Positions 7,904 to 15,477 of a stretch of DNA of 64,000 bases are shown one piece after another (position 1 is the stretch's first letter; each line of letters starts with the position of its first letter). Position numbers and translations under genes: made by a program. The DNA is from Halobacillus_A sp043497005 (GTDB taxonomy: Bacteria; Bacillota; Bacilli; Bacillales; Halobacillaceae), in the NCBI RefSeq assembly GCF_043497005.1, contig NZ_JBIEKE010000001.1:1458756-1522755 (forward strand). The letters are read 5' to 3'. Under the pieces are notes generated by a model. It saw only the letters and a list, made by a program, of their open reading frames with translations. It was not told the origin of the DNA and made no database searches.

Positions 7904-9463
7904 ATGGAAGGAACAATTTACTCTTTAATTCCAGCCGTTTTAATGCTGATTCTTGTTATTGCCACGCGGAAGGTTATACTTTCACTTGGAATTGGAATTA
8001 TTGTAGGCGCATTTATGCTCACCCAGTTTAATATTCTTGAAGGAATTCAACTGATCTGGACGAATTTATATTCCATATTCGTCAGTGATGGTGCTTTAAA
8101 TACGGGGAATTTATATTTATTATCATTCTTAATTTTGCTGGGTATTACAACTGCATTCTTAACAGCTTCAGGAGGAAGTCAGGCTTTTGGGCGCTGGGCT
8201 GTACAAAGAATAAAATCCCGTAAAGGGGCAAAACTAGTTCCTGCGTTACTCGGTATTGTTATTTTTATTGATGATTATTTTAATGCGTTAGCTGTAGGCC
8301 AGGTTGCTAGGCCTGTGACAGACCGTCATCGTATTTCACGGGCAAATCTGGCCTACTATATCGACTCCACATCCGCGCCAATTACAGTCATCTCACCTAT
8401 TTCCAGCTGGGGTGCATACATTATCGGAACCATCGGAAGCATTTTAGCAGCTAACGAGATAACACAATATCAGCCGCTGGAAGCCTTTGTTCGAATGATC
8501 CCAGCTAACTTCTATGTCTTTGCAGCGTTACTTCTTGTTTTCTTAACAATTTTCCTAAGGCTTGATGTTTTTTCGATGAAAAAGCATGAACAGAAAGCGA
8601 TTAAAACAGGTGTCCTAAAAGATGAAGAGAAAGGTGATATTCCTGGAGACTTAAATGATGAATTTAAGGATCACAAGCAAGGGAAGATTTCTTTCTTGAT
8701 CTGGCCGATCATTGCATTAATAGCTGGAACGGTTGGAACAATGATTGTTACGGGGATCCAAAACACAGAAGGGGCTGTAACAGCTCTGAGTATTTTTGAG
8801 AATACGGATGTAAACATTTCTTTATTTACCGGTGGAATCATTGCGGTATTACTGGCTGCCATTATGTATATAAATCAATCAGGAGAGAAATCTGGGATGG
8901 GTCATGTCCTTGTTGAAGGTGTAAAAGCCATGCTGCCTGCCATTTATATTCTAATTTTTGCCTGGATGATTGGGGATGTAATCGGCCAGCTGCAGACAGG
9001 GGAATATCTAGCAGGTTTAGTAAATGACTCTAATATTAGTACTGGATTTCTTCCATTGTTACTATTTATAGTTTCCGGCTTTATGGCACTGGCAACAGGT
9101 ACTTCATGGGGCACATTTGGTATTATGCTCCCAATCGCTGGGGAGATTGCAGCGGTTTCCGACGCTGCAATGATTCTTCCAGCATTATCAGCGGTGCTGG
9201 CAGGTTCGGTTTTTGGAGATCATTGTTCTCCTATATCGGATACGACTATTTTATCGTCAACCGGGGCGGGCTCAGACCATATCGACCACGTAGTAACACA
9301 GCTTCCTTACGCGTTTATAGCAGCTACTGGAGCTATCCTGGGTTATGTACTGCTCGCTGTTACAGGCGGTATAGCCATCCCTCTAATAGTAACATTAAGC
9401 ACAGTAGTAGTAATAGGTATATTGATTCACATAAAAAATCGATCTGATTATATTCCGGAGTAG
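7904..9463 (+). CDS. NhaC-family transporter, probable lysine permease (LysW type)
   Basis: This 519-residue polytopic membrane protein belongs to the NhaC Na+/H+ antiporter family. About 11-12 hydrophobic segments are visible, with characteristic stretches FIDDYFNALAVGQVARPVTD and GSVFGDHCSPISDTTILSS. The upstream L-box makes lysine import, possibly sodium-coupled, the most likely role; NhaC-type LysW transporters under lysine riboswitches are known from comparative genomics. It is transcribed alone and ends at a hairpin. By homology alone one would call it a Na+/H+ antiporter, so the substrate is inferred from regulation. Confidence 0.85.
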   Translation: MEGTIYSLIPAVLMLILVIATRKVILSLGIGIIVGAFMLTQFNILEGIQLIWTNLYSIFVSDGALNTGNLYLLSFLILLGITTAFLTASGGSQAFGRWAVQRIKSRKGAKLVPALLGIVIFIDDYFNALAVGQVARPVTDRHRISRANLAYYIDSTSAPITVISPISSWGAYIIGTIGSILAANEITQYQPLEAFVRMIPANFYVFAALLLVFLTIFLRLDVFSMKKHEQKAIKTGVLKDEEKGDIPGDLNDEFKDHKQGKISFLIWPIIALIAGTVGTMIVTGIQNTEGAVTALSIFENTDVNISLFTGGIIAVLLAAIMYINQSGEKSGMGHVLVEGVKAMLPAIYILIFAWMIGDVIGQLQTGEYLAGLVNDSNISTGFLPLLLFIVSGFMALATGTSWGTFGIMLPIAGEIAAVSDAAMILPALSAVLAGSVFGDHCSPISDTTILSSTGAGSDHIDHVVTQLPYAFIAATGAILGYVLLAVTGGIAIPLIVTLSTVVVIGILIHIKNRSDYIPE

Positions 9464-9470
9464 AACAAAG

Positions 9471-9510
9471 GACAAAGAAGTGCATCAAATGTACTTCTTT
9501 GTCTTTTTTT
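9471..9510 (+). terminator. Terminator after the NhaC-family gene
   Basis: Eleven-bp arms (GACAAAGAAGT and complement) are followed by seven T. Confidence 0.92.
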
Positions 9511-9548
9511 AGTAATATTTGGATAATTATTAATTTTATAATATTACT

Positions 9549-9577
9549 TTGACATCGAACTAGTGTATCGGTATAAT
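9549..9577 (+). promoter_or_regulatory. Consensus SigA promoter of metPS-like operon
   Basis: A perfect TTGACA (9549-9554), 17-base spacer and perfect TATAAT (9572-9577), giving a leader of about 95 bases before the gene at 9680. Confidence 0.8.
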
Positions 9578-9679
9578 AAGCTTGAATAATCAGAAAAAAA
9601 TAAAAATTTGGAAACATTCTCTTCTGTACATGCTCATAATATAAAAGGAAGAGAAATGGATCCAAGGGAGGTCTTACAC

Positions 9680-11206
9680 ATGGAAAATCGTGCACAATGG
9701 GGGACGAGAGCCGGGTTTATCCTGGCAGCAGTCGGATCAGCAATCGGTCTGGGTAATATTTGGCGTTTCCCTTCAGTAGCATACGAGAATGGTGGAGGGG
9801 CATTTTTTATACCGTATTTATTCGCTCTTTTAACCGCAGGTATCCCGCTACTGGTTATGGAATTTACTATTGGTCATAAGTATCGTGGATCAGCACCGCT
9901 ATCATTTTTTCGTATGAATAAGAAAACAGAATGGCTTGGATGGTGGGCCGTATTAGTAGCATTTGTAATTTCAACCTATTACGCCGTCATTATTGCCTGG
10001 GCAATTTCTTATAGTATTTTTGCCTTCAACCTTTCTTGGGGAGAAGACACAGAAGGCTTCTTGTTTAGTGAATATTTGAATTTATCTGTTGATCCTGGTC
10101 AAACAGGAAGCTTAGTACCCGGCGTTTTAATTCCTTTAATCGTTGTGTGGATAATTACTTTAGGAGTACTATTTAAAGGTGTCAAGAAGGGGATTGAAGC
10201 TGCAAATAAGATTTTTATCCCGACGCTGGTTGTATTGTTCTTGATCATTGTAATCCGAGCAATCACCTTGCCTGGTGCTGCAGAAGGACTGCAAACCTTT
10301 TTTGCGCCAAACTTTGAAACCATTACTTCAGGTAGTGTATGGGTTGCAGCTTATGGACAGATCTTCTTTAGTCTTTCCATTGCATTTGCGATTATGATTA
10401 CTTATTCCAGTTACCTGCCAAAGAAATCAGATATTACGAATAATGCTTTTATAACTGGTTTTAGTAACTCTAGTTTTGAGCTTCTAGCCGGTATTGGTGT
10501 ATTTGGGGCATTAGGTTTTATGGCGTCCCAAATTAACGTCCCTGTGGAAGAAGTCGTTAGCGGCGGTGTTGGTCTCGCCTTTGTTGTCTTCCCGCAAATC
10601 ATTAATGAATTTCCAGCTTTGAATGGATTGTTTGGTTTCTTATTCTTTGCTTCGTTAGTTTTGGCGGGATTGTCTTCATTAATCTCTATATCTGAGACTT
10701 ATATCGCTGGTATAAGTGAGAAATTTGGTCTGTCAAGAAAAGCCGCTGTTGGGTTCGGAGGCGGAATCGCTGCACTTATTTCACTTACATTTGCCACACA
10801 AGGCGGTCTATATTTCTTGGACGCTGCTGATTACTTCATTAACCAGTTCGGTGTAGCCTTTATTGGGTTAGTTGAAGTTATCGTGATTGCTTGGTTTATA
10901 CGTAACCTTAATGATTTCCAGACCCATGCAAACGGCATTTCTGATTTGCACCTGGGTGGATGGTGGAAGATTTGTCTTGGATTTATTACACCAATCGTAC
11001 TTGGATATATGATGTTTGATCTTTTCAGAACGAATCTGCTTGGCCTGTTTGAAACTGACACCGGCAACTACGAAGGGTATGGAGATACATTTATCTTATT
11101 CGGAGGCTGGGCAGTCGCAGCATTTGCATTAGTAATTGGTTTTCTAATGACTCTGAAGCGTTGGGACTCCAAAGCTCTCGAAGAAACACATAAGGAGGTA
11201 GAATGA
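9680..11206 (+). CDS. Sodium-dependent neurotransmitter-type transporter (NSS/SNF), MetP-like
   Basis: This 508-residue NSS-family symporter imports an amino acid with Na+. The N-terminal signature GTRAGFILAAVGSAIGLGNIW contains the Na+ site glycines and the NIWRFP motif. About 12 helices are visible. I chose ATG 9680 because AAGGGAGG is 8 bases upstream and NSS proteins begin just before QWGTRAG; an in-frame ATG at 9656 is possible. The tiny gene immediately downstream encodes a MetS-like subunit, which points to methionine/alanine import as in Corynebacterium MetPS. Confidence 0.88.
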   Translation: MENRAQWGTRAGFILAAVGSAIGLGNIWRFPSVAYENGGGAFFIPYLFALLTAGIPLLVMEFTIGHKYRGSAPLSFFRMNKKTEWLGWWAVLVAFVISTYYAVIIAWAISYSIFAFNLSWGEDTEGFLFSEYLNLSVDPGQTGSLVPGVLIPLIVVWIITLGVLFKGVKKGIEAANKIFIPTLVVLFLIIVIRAITLPGAAEGLQTFFAPNFETITSGSVWVAAYGQIFFSLSIAFAIMITYSSYLPKKSDITNNAFITGFSNSSFELLAGIGVFGALGFMASQINVPVEEVVSGGVGLAFVVFPQIINEFPALNGLFGFLFFASLVLAGLSSLISISETYIAGISEKFGLSRKAAVGFGGGIAALISLTFATQGGLYFLDAADYFINQFGVAFIGLVEVIVIAWFIRNLNDFQTHANGISDLHLGGWWKICLGFITPIVLGYMMFDLFRTNLLGLFETDTGNYEGYGDTFILFGGWAVAAFALVIGFLMTLKRWDSKALEETHKEVE

Positions 11207-11207
11207 T

Positions 11208-11312
11208 ATGACAGCAAGTGCAATTTTTATGATGATCATCGGGATGGTCGTAATCTGGGGAGGACTTGCTGCAAGTATTATGAATGCAGTCAAGAAATCA
11301 AAACAATCATAA
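11208..11312 (+). CDS. MetS-like small subunit of the NSS importer
   Basis: This 34-residue peptide has one membrane helix, FMMIIGMVVIWGGLAASI, and a basic tail KKSKQS. It starts one base after the NSS stop, with AAGGAGG overlapping the end of the upstream gene, so it is translationally coupled. Length, topology and position match the MetS family of small methionine/alanine importer subunits, which are needed for activity of MetP-type transporters. Genes this small are often unannotated. No close alternative is apparent. Confidence 0.85.
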   Translation: MTASAIFMMIIGMVVIWGGLAASIMNAVKKSKQS

Positions 11313-11317
11313 ATACG

Positions 11318-11355
11318 AAATAAGCGTCGCTTACTTGCGACGCTTATTTATTTTT
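11318..11355. terminator. Bidirectional terminator between metS-like gene and lytH
   Basis: Thirteen-bp arms (AAATAAGCGTCGC and complement) have a 6-base loop. The right arm overlaps the lytH stop region, so it probably serves both converging genes. Confidence 0.9.
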
Positions 11356-12285
11356 AACCATACGTTCCCATCTTTTTAAATAAGGATAGGGGTCAAAAGA
11401 CCATTCATTTTTACCATTATCCTGGTACATACCATAATGCAGGTGTGGGGGGAACTTGCCTGAAGTTCCGGGAGGCCCATACCCAGTAGAACCAACTGAT
11501 CCAATTACGTCACCAGGCTGGACCACATCGCCGACTTTCTTACTTTCTTCAAAACCGCTTAAATGGGCATAGTAGTGATAAATATTGTAAATATCCCTAA
11601 TACCTACTCTCCACCCGCCAAACTCGTTCCAGCCCTTCATTTCAATGACACCATAAGTAGTAGAATGGACAGGTACACCGTAATCAGCAAAAATATCTGT
11701 GCCTTCATGAATTCTCCTTCCCCCGAAACCTCTAGCGTCTCCCCAAGTATTATGGTAAGTATAGTTAGAGGTAGTAGGCAGTGGAAAATCGCGGTCTGTT
11801 AATGATACCGTTTGAAACTTTTCAAAAACTTTTGCGGTATTCATAATGGTTTGCACCGTTAAATCTCTTTTATAATAGTTCCATAAGGCAATACGAATAT
11901 CTTGCTCTGTCGTGCCGTAAGACTGAAGGTATTTTCCAAGACTCCATAAAATATCTTCATCATTTGTCATATCAACTTTTTTATTACCATCACCGTTTTC
12001 TCCCCACCCTTTTGGAAAAAAGGAAGGCTCAGTGTCAATTCCGTTCCAAAATAGAGGGTCTGGACGAAACGCTGTTACTCTGCCTTCTGGAATGTCATCG
12101 TGAATTTGCCTTTCATATTGATCGATCGCCGCATAGTAAGTCCAGGGGATTCCACTAACTGCAGAAGTCTTTTTATACAATGACATTCTTTCTATATCTT
12201 CTTCTTCAGATGCTGCTAAAGGGGAAAGGGAAGGTATAGAACACATGAATAATAAACTTAAAGCGAAACATAATACTGTCTTCAT
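11344..12285 (-). CDS. lytH: M23 metallopeptidase, LytH-type L-Ala-D-Glu endopeptidase
   Basis: LytH is the sporulation-specific peptidase that trims cortex peptidoglycan side chains. The product is 313 residues: a signal peptide (about 1-27), an N-terminal helical domain, then an M23 domain with the zinc motifs HEGTD (HxxxD) and HLHYG (HxH). I chose the ATG at 12285; the GTG at 12297 overlaps the GGGAGG ribosome site. It lies just downstream of the yutC-like gene on the same strand. Assignment to LytH rather than another M23 enzyme rests on length and synteny. Confidence 0.88.
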   Translation of the reverse strand: MKTVLCFALSLLFMCSIPSLSPLAASEEEDIERMSLYKKTSAVSGIPWTYYAAIDQYERQIHDDIPEGRVTAFRPDPLFWNGIDTEPSFFPKGWGENGDGNKKVDMTNDEDILWSLGKYLQSYGTTEQDIRIALWNYYKRDLTVQTIMNTAKVFEKFQTVSLTDRDFPLPTTSNYTYHNTWGDARGFGGRRIHEGTDIFADYGVPVHSTTYGVIEMKGWNEFGGWRVGIRDIYNIYHYYAHLSGFEESKKVGDVVQPGDVIGSVGSTGYGPPGTSGKFPPHLHYGMYQDNGKNEWSFDPYPYLKRWERMVKNK

Positions 12286-12314
12286 TTCTATGAACACCTC
12301 CCTGTGATTACTGT

Positions 12315-12899
12315 TTAGCTTTCTTTTACATTTTCGCTATTTGTTTCTCCTTGAGGAGACTTTTTCATACGATCAACAATACGATCAATAACCTCACTGT
12401 ATTGTTCATCATAAACAGTTGAATTACTTAAACTTTGTATATCTCCATATGCTTCTGGATCATCCGATACATAAACATGATAGAAGCTCGGTACTAGAGA
12501 GTAGGCTGTCTTTTTAATCATGTCTGCCGCTTCGTTACGATCTTTATCTTCAGGTGCCGTATAGGCAACAAGAATCTCATCGTCGGCAACAAGAGTGGCT
12601 ACATCATCAAAATCCTCATATCTAAGGATCATACGAGTGATCATATCTGCCATTTGTTCGCGATTCACTTTAATTTTATGGTTTTTCTCCGCTTCTTGAT
12701 CTAGTTGGTCTTTTTGGAAGCGGACATAACCAACCTGTCCATCAGCTGATGGTTCGTTGTAGTTATCCATGGCATTACCTTCAATAGAGTGGTCCTTATC
12801 TTGTTCATTTTTCATTCCTTCCTCTTTATCCATATTACAGCCAGTAATAATTGTAAAAGGAATGATCATCATTAATATTATTTGATATAGCTTCATCAT
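12315..12899 (-). CDS. yutC: YhcN/YlaJ-family sporulation lipoprotein (YutC-like)
   Basis: This is a predicted lipoprotein of 194 residues. The N-terminal signal ends in a lipobox, FTIITGC, followed by a charged linker (about 25-60) and a YhcN/YlaJ domain containing VNREQMADMITRMILRYEDF and a C-terminal VYVSDDPEAY region. I chose ATG 12899 because AAAGG is six bases upstream; ATG 12905 abuts that site. Family members are spore-associated lipoproteins of poorly known function. It is adjacent to lytH and likely in one transcription unit with it. Confidence 0.82.
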   Translation of the reverse strand: MMKLYQIILMMIIPFTIITGCNMDKEEGMKNEQDKDHSIEGNAMDNYNEPSADGQVGYVRFQKDQLDQEAEKNHKIKVNREQMADMITRMILRYEDFDDVATLVADDEILVAYTAPEDKDRNEAADMIKKTAYSLVPSFYHVYVSDDPEAYGDIQSLSNSTVYDEQYSEVIDRIVDRMKKSPQGETNSENVKES

Positions 12900-13026
12900 T
12901 CTCATCCTTTGTTCGTTCTTTTCTTTTAGCTTGGACGTAAATCTAATTATGATACAATTTTTTCGGTACTATTTCCTTGAACAATTGGAAATATGGTACA
13001 CTAAAGACAAGTTAGAGGTGATAGTA

Positions 13027-13299
13027 ATGATCGAATTGTTTGGCAAGAATTATGAACTGTTGGAAGATTATAGAGAAGGCTTTAATGCGGAAGATGTTGA
13101 AGCGCGTTTTAGCGATATTCTAAGCAAGTATGACTTTATCGTCGGGGACTGGGGCTATGGACAGCTTCGATTAAAAGGTTTTTATGATGACCAAAACTCA
13201 AAAGCTTCATTTGATACTAAAATAAGCACATTAGATGATTATCTTTACGAATATTGTAATTTTGGCTGCGCCTATTTTGTATTAAAGCGAGTAGACTAA
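13027..13299 (+). CDS. yutD: YutD family protein
   Basis: A 90-residue cytosolic protein of the conserved Bacilli YutD family; its function is unknown. Family features seen are MIELFGKNYELLEDYREGFN, DFIVGDWGYGQLRLKGFY and the C-terminal YEYCNFGCAYFVL. ATG 13027 is preceded by GAGGTGAT; longer N-terminal extensions are not conserved. It is monocistronic, ending at a hairpin shared with the convergent gene at 13337. Confidence 0.85.
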   Translation: MIELFGKNYELLEDYREGFNAEDVEARFSDILSKYDFIVGDWGYGQLRLKGFYDDQNSKASFDTKISTLDDYLYEYCNFGCAYFVLKRVD

Positions 13300-13338
13300 C
13301 AAACCGACGTGCAGACTATACGCACGTCGGTTTGTTTT
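13299..13338. terminator. Bidirectional terminator after yutD
   Basis: Fourteen-bp perfect arms (ACAAACCGACGTGC and complement) have a 9-base loop and T-rich flank. It lies between convergent genes. Confidence 0.92.
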
Positions 13339-13633
13339 AGTGATCTTCTTCAGAAGGCTTGATATCTCTGTGTTTCTCGTCATGAGTAGGATGAGCCCCT
13401 GGCATTCGTCTTTGTAAGTCCTGATGCAGAGCTTTATACTCATAGTTAAATGCACTGTAGTATCGTTGTTCATCTGTCCAAGGAGCACTTTTATCATTTG
13501 AAACAGGAGTGTTTTTATTGCGTGGAGCTCCATAAGGACCTTCAGGGAGTTGTTCTGGAACTAAATAGTTGCGTTGAGTCTCTACGTTCGCAAAATCGGA
13601 ATAATTATTTTTATCTTTTTTACTCACAGCCAT
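13337..13633 (-). CDS. Conserved small hydrophilic Bacillaceae protein
   Basis: A 98-residue, highly charged protein with no membrane segment or known domain. Tracts such as FANVETQRNYLVPEQLPEGP, SAPWTDEQRYYSAFNYEY and PGAHPTHDE look like those of proteins annotated only as cytosolic protein in bacilli. ATG 13633 has AGAAAGAAGG three bases upstream. It is probably co-transcribed with nothing, since the next minus gene at 13718 lies upstream with its own site. The histidine- and proline-rich C-terminus is notable. Function unknown. Confidence 0.7.
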   Translation of the reverse strand: MAVSKKDKNNYSDFANVETQRNYLVPEQLPEGPYGAPRNKNTPVSNDKSAPWTDEQRYYSAFNYEYKALHQDLQRRMPGAHPTHDEKHRDIKPSEEDH

Positions 13634-13717
13634 AAACCTTCTTTCTTTGAACAAATCAGTAAACTATTTTTGTGGTAAAGTTTACTTTAGTTTGACCATT
13701 GAAAAAGGGGTTATGCG

Positions 13718-13987
13718 TTAATACAAGAATTCATCAAGACAGTTCCTTAGTTGATCGGCTTGCATTTCGTTAATGTGAAAAACATGCTCAAGGTGGCCTT
13801 TTTTATGAAGAGTTTCATGATTTAACAAAAAGTTGTGATTTCCTAATAGGTCGATAACTAATGTATCACCTTTAAAATAGTCAGCTTTAAGAAAAGCAAA
13901 TTCGAAACGCCTTCCACTAGTCGAAAAATTTATAAAACGTGTGGGTGCTTGTTCTTCTAAATCTTTTATTACTTTAATGTCACTCAT
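13718..13987 (-). CDS. DUF3055-type small protein
   Basis: An 89-residue cytosolic protein. The TRFINFSTSGRRFEF start region, the central TLVIDLLGN and the HLEHVFHINEMQADQLRNCL tail resemble the DUF3055 (SAV0927-like) family of Firmicutes. The role is unknown. AAGGAG lies upstream of ATG 13987. It is divergent from yutE at 14097. Confidence 0.65.
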   Translation of the reverse strand: MSDIKVIKDLEEQAPTRFINFSTSGRRFEFAFLKADYFKGDTLVIDLLGNHNFLLNHETLHKKGHLEHVFHINEMQADQLRNCLDEFLY

Positions 13988-14096
13988 TTACATAACTCCT
14001 TTATTTATTTTTCTTAGTAATAATTTCAGTTACAATTTATCATAGCAGAAAGATGATTTATTAGTAAAATTTGCTATTGCTTAGGAGGAACCTATT

Positions 14097-14564
14097 GTGT
14101 ATTTTGTTAATCGCGAGCAAATAGAGAGCATATTACGATACATGGAACAGCTTCTAGAGGAGCAGGCGAACCACGAGTATCGCTCTTTTTCGGAGATGCT
14201 GTTATTAGAGAGACTGACCCATTTAACTGTAGAAGCTATAATAGATGTGGGGAATCAAATGATCGACGGATTTATTATGAGAGACCCAGGTAGCTATGAA
14301 GATATTATCGATATATTAGCCGATGAGAATGTGCTTCCGATTGATCAAATAAATGATTATAAAGAAGTTGTTCGTCTGCGCAAAATGGTGGTTCAGAATT
14401 ACACGGATATTAACCATGCTGATATCATCTTAGTATGGAAAAACCAAATGGGAACCTTAACTCAATTTCCGAATCGTGTGCGGAAATATTTAGACCAAGA
14501 GCTTGGGCCTGTATCTGCTTTTGCAAATGATGGAGTGGATAAAAAAACAAATGAAGAATTATAA
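14097..14564 (+). CDS. yutE: DUF86 / HEPN-fold protein YutE
   Basis: A 155-residue all-alpha protein of the DUF86 (HepT-like HEPN) family. The GTG start at 14097 is supported by AGGAGG eight bases upstream. The region LERLTHLTVEAIIDVGNQMI matches the family. The HEPN catalytic RxxxxH position reads RKMVVQNY here, with Gln in place of His, so ribonuclease activity is doubtful. No MntA-type nucleotidyltransferase antitoxin lies nearby. It overlaps yutF by 14 bases, so the two are probably translated together. Confidence 0.82.
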   Translation: MYFVNREQIESILRYMEQLLEEQANHEYRSFSEMLLLERLTHLTVEAIIDVGNQMIDGFIMRDPGSYEDIIDILADENVLPIDQINDYKEVVRLRKMVVQNYTDINHADIILVWKNQMGTLTQFPNRVRKYLDQELGPVSAFANDGVDKKTNEEL

Positions 14565-15324
14565 AGCTTACCTAATTGATCTAGATGGCACGATGTATAG
14601 AGGAAATGAACCTATCCCGGGAGCAGCAGATTTTGTGAAACGTTTAGACGAATGGTCTCTGCCATTTATGTTTATTACAAATAACTCATCGTCAAAGGCT
14701 GAAGATGTTGCAGCTAAATTAAGAAATATGGGTATAAAAGCAAATGATGAACAAATCTTTACTTCAAGTATGGCTACGGCGAGCTATATTCATACCATTA
14801 ATCCTGATTCAAAAGTATATGTAATTGGGGAAAAAGGTCTTTACGATGCGTTAGCTAAGCATCATATTGAAGTCGTTGAAGAATCTGCTGATTATGTAGT
14901 TATAGGGATTGATCGCTCGATTAATTACGAGAAACTTGCCGAGGCTTGCCTACAAGTCAGAAATGGAGCCAGACTAATTAGCACAAATAAAGATACAGCT
15001 ATTCCAACAGAGAGGGGTCTTCTTCCAGGGAACGGAGCCTTAACTTCAGTAGTTTCTGTGAGCACAGGTGTAGCTCCTCTATTTATAGGGAAGCCTGAAG
15101 CCATTATCATGCAGCAAGCAATTAAAAAATTACGCATCCCGAAAGAAGACATTTTGATGGTAGGGGATAACTATCAAACAGATATATTAGCGGGGATTCG
15201 CTCCAGCCTGGATACGCTAATGGTGGAAACCGGGGTAAGTTCAATGGAAAGTATTAAGCATTTGAGTGAGCAGCCAACTTATTGTGTTGGAAATTTAACA
15301 GAATGGAACCCCAAGGCACCTTAG
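14551..15324 (+). CDS. yutF: HAD-superfamily phosphatase YutF (NagD-like)
   Basis: A 257-residue haloacid dehalogenase-type phosphatase of subfamily IIA. Motif I is YLIDLDGTMY, motif II is TNNSSS, and motif IV is MVGDNYQTDILAG. ATG 14551 gives the family's usual N-terminus, MKNYKAYLIDLDG; in-frame ATGs at 14527 and 14530 lie closer to GGAG but would add non-conserved residues. Family members dephosphorylate sugar phosphates and nucleotides; the physiological substrate is uncertain. It is coupled to yutE by overlap. Confidence 0.9.
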   Translation: MKNYKAYLIDLDGTMYRGNEPIPGAADFVKRLDEWSLPFMFITNNSSSKAEDVAAKLRNMGIKANDEQIFTSSMATASYIHTINPDSKVYVIGEKGLYDALAKHHIEVVEESADYVVIGIDRSINYEKLAEACLQVRNGARLISTNKDTAIPTERGLLPGNGALTSVVSVSTGVAPLFIGKPEAIIMQQAIKKLRIPKEDILMVGDNYQTDILAGIRSSLDTLMVETGVSSMESIKHLSEQPTYCVGNLTEWNPKAP

Positions 15325-15346
15325 TTAGTGTCTTGGGGTTAATTTT
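15307..15346 (+). terminator. Terminator at end of yutF
   Basis: A long stem (AACCCCAAG with CTTGGGGTT, extended by CAC/GTG) straddles the yutF stop and is followed by AATTTTT. Confidence 0.85.
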
Positions 15347-15477
15347 TAAATGATAATTTTGATAAAAACGGTCTGAGAAGAAGGGAGGGAAATGAGTCGC
15401 TATACGTAAGGAATAACGTAAATCCTCTTACCTTGTCGTTTCTACACATTTTATTATTACCACAAGTTACAAAAAAC

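Noticed and set aside
9360..9695. Minus-strand frame across the NhaC gene end and metP promoter
   Set aside because: It covers a terminator and a consensus promoter and has no start signal.
14097..15324. yutE-yutF as a toxin-antitoxin pair
   Set aside because: The partner of YutE is a HAD phosphatase of the housekeeping YutF type, and the HEPN catalytic histidine appears to be absent.
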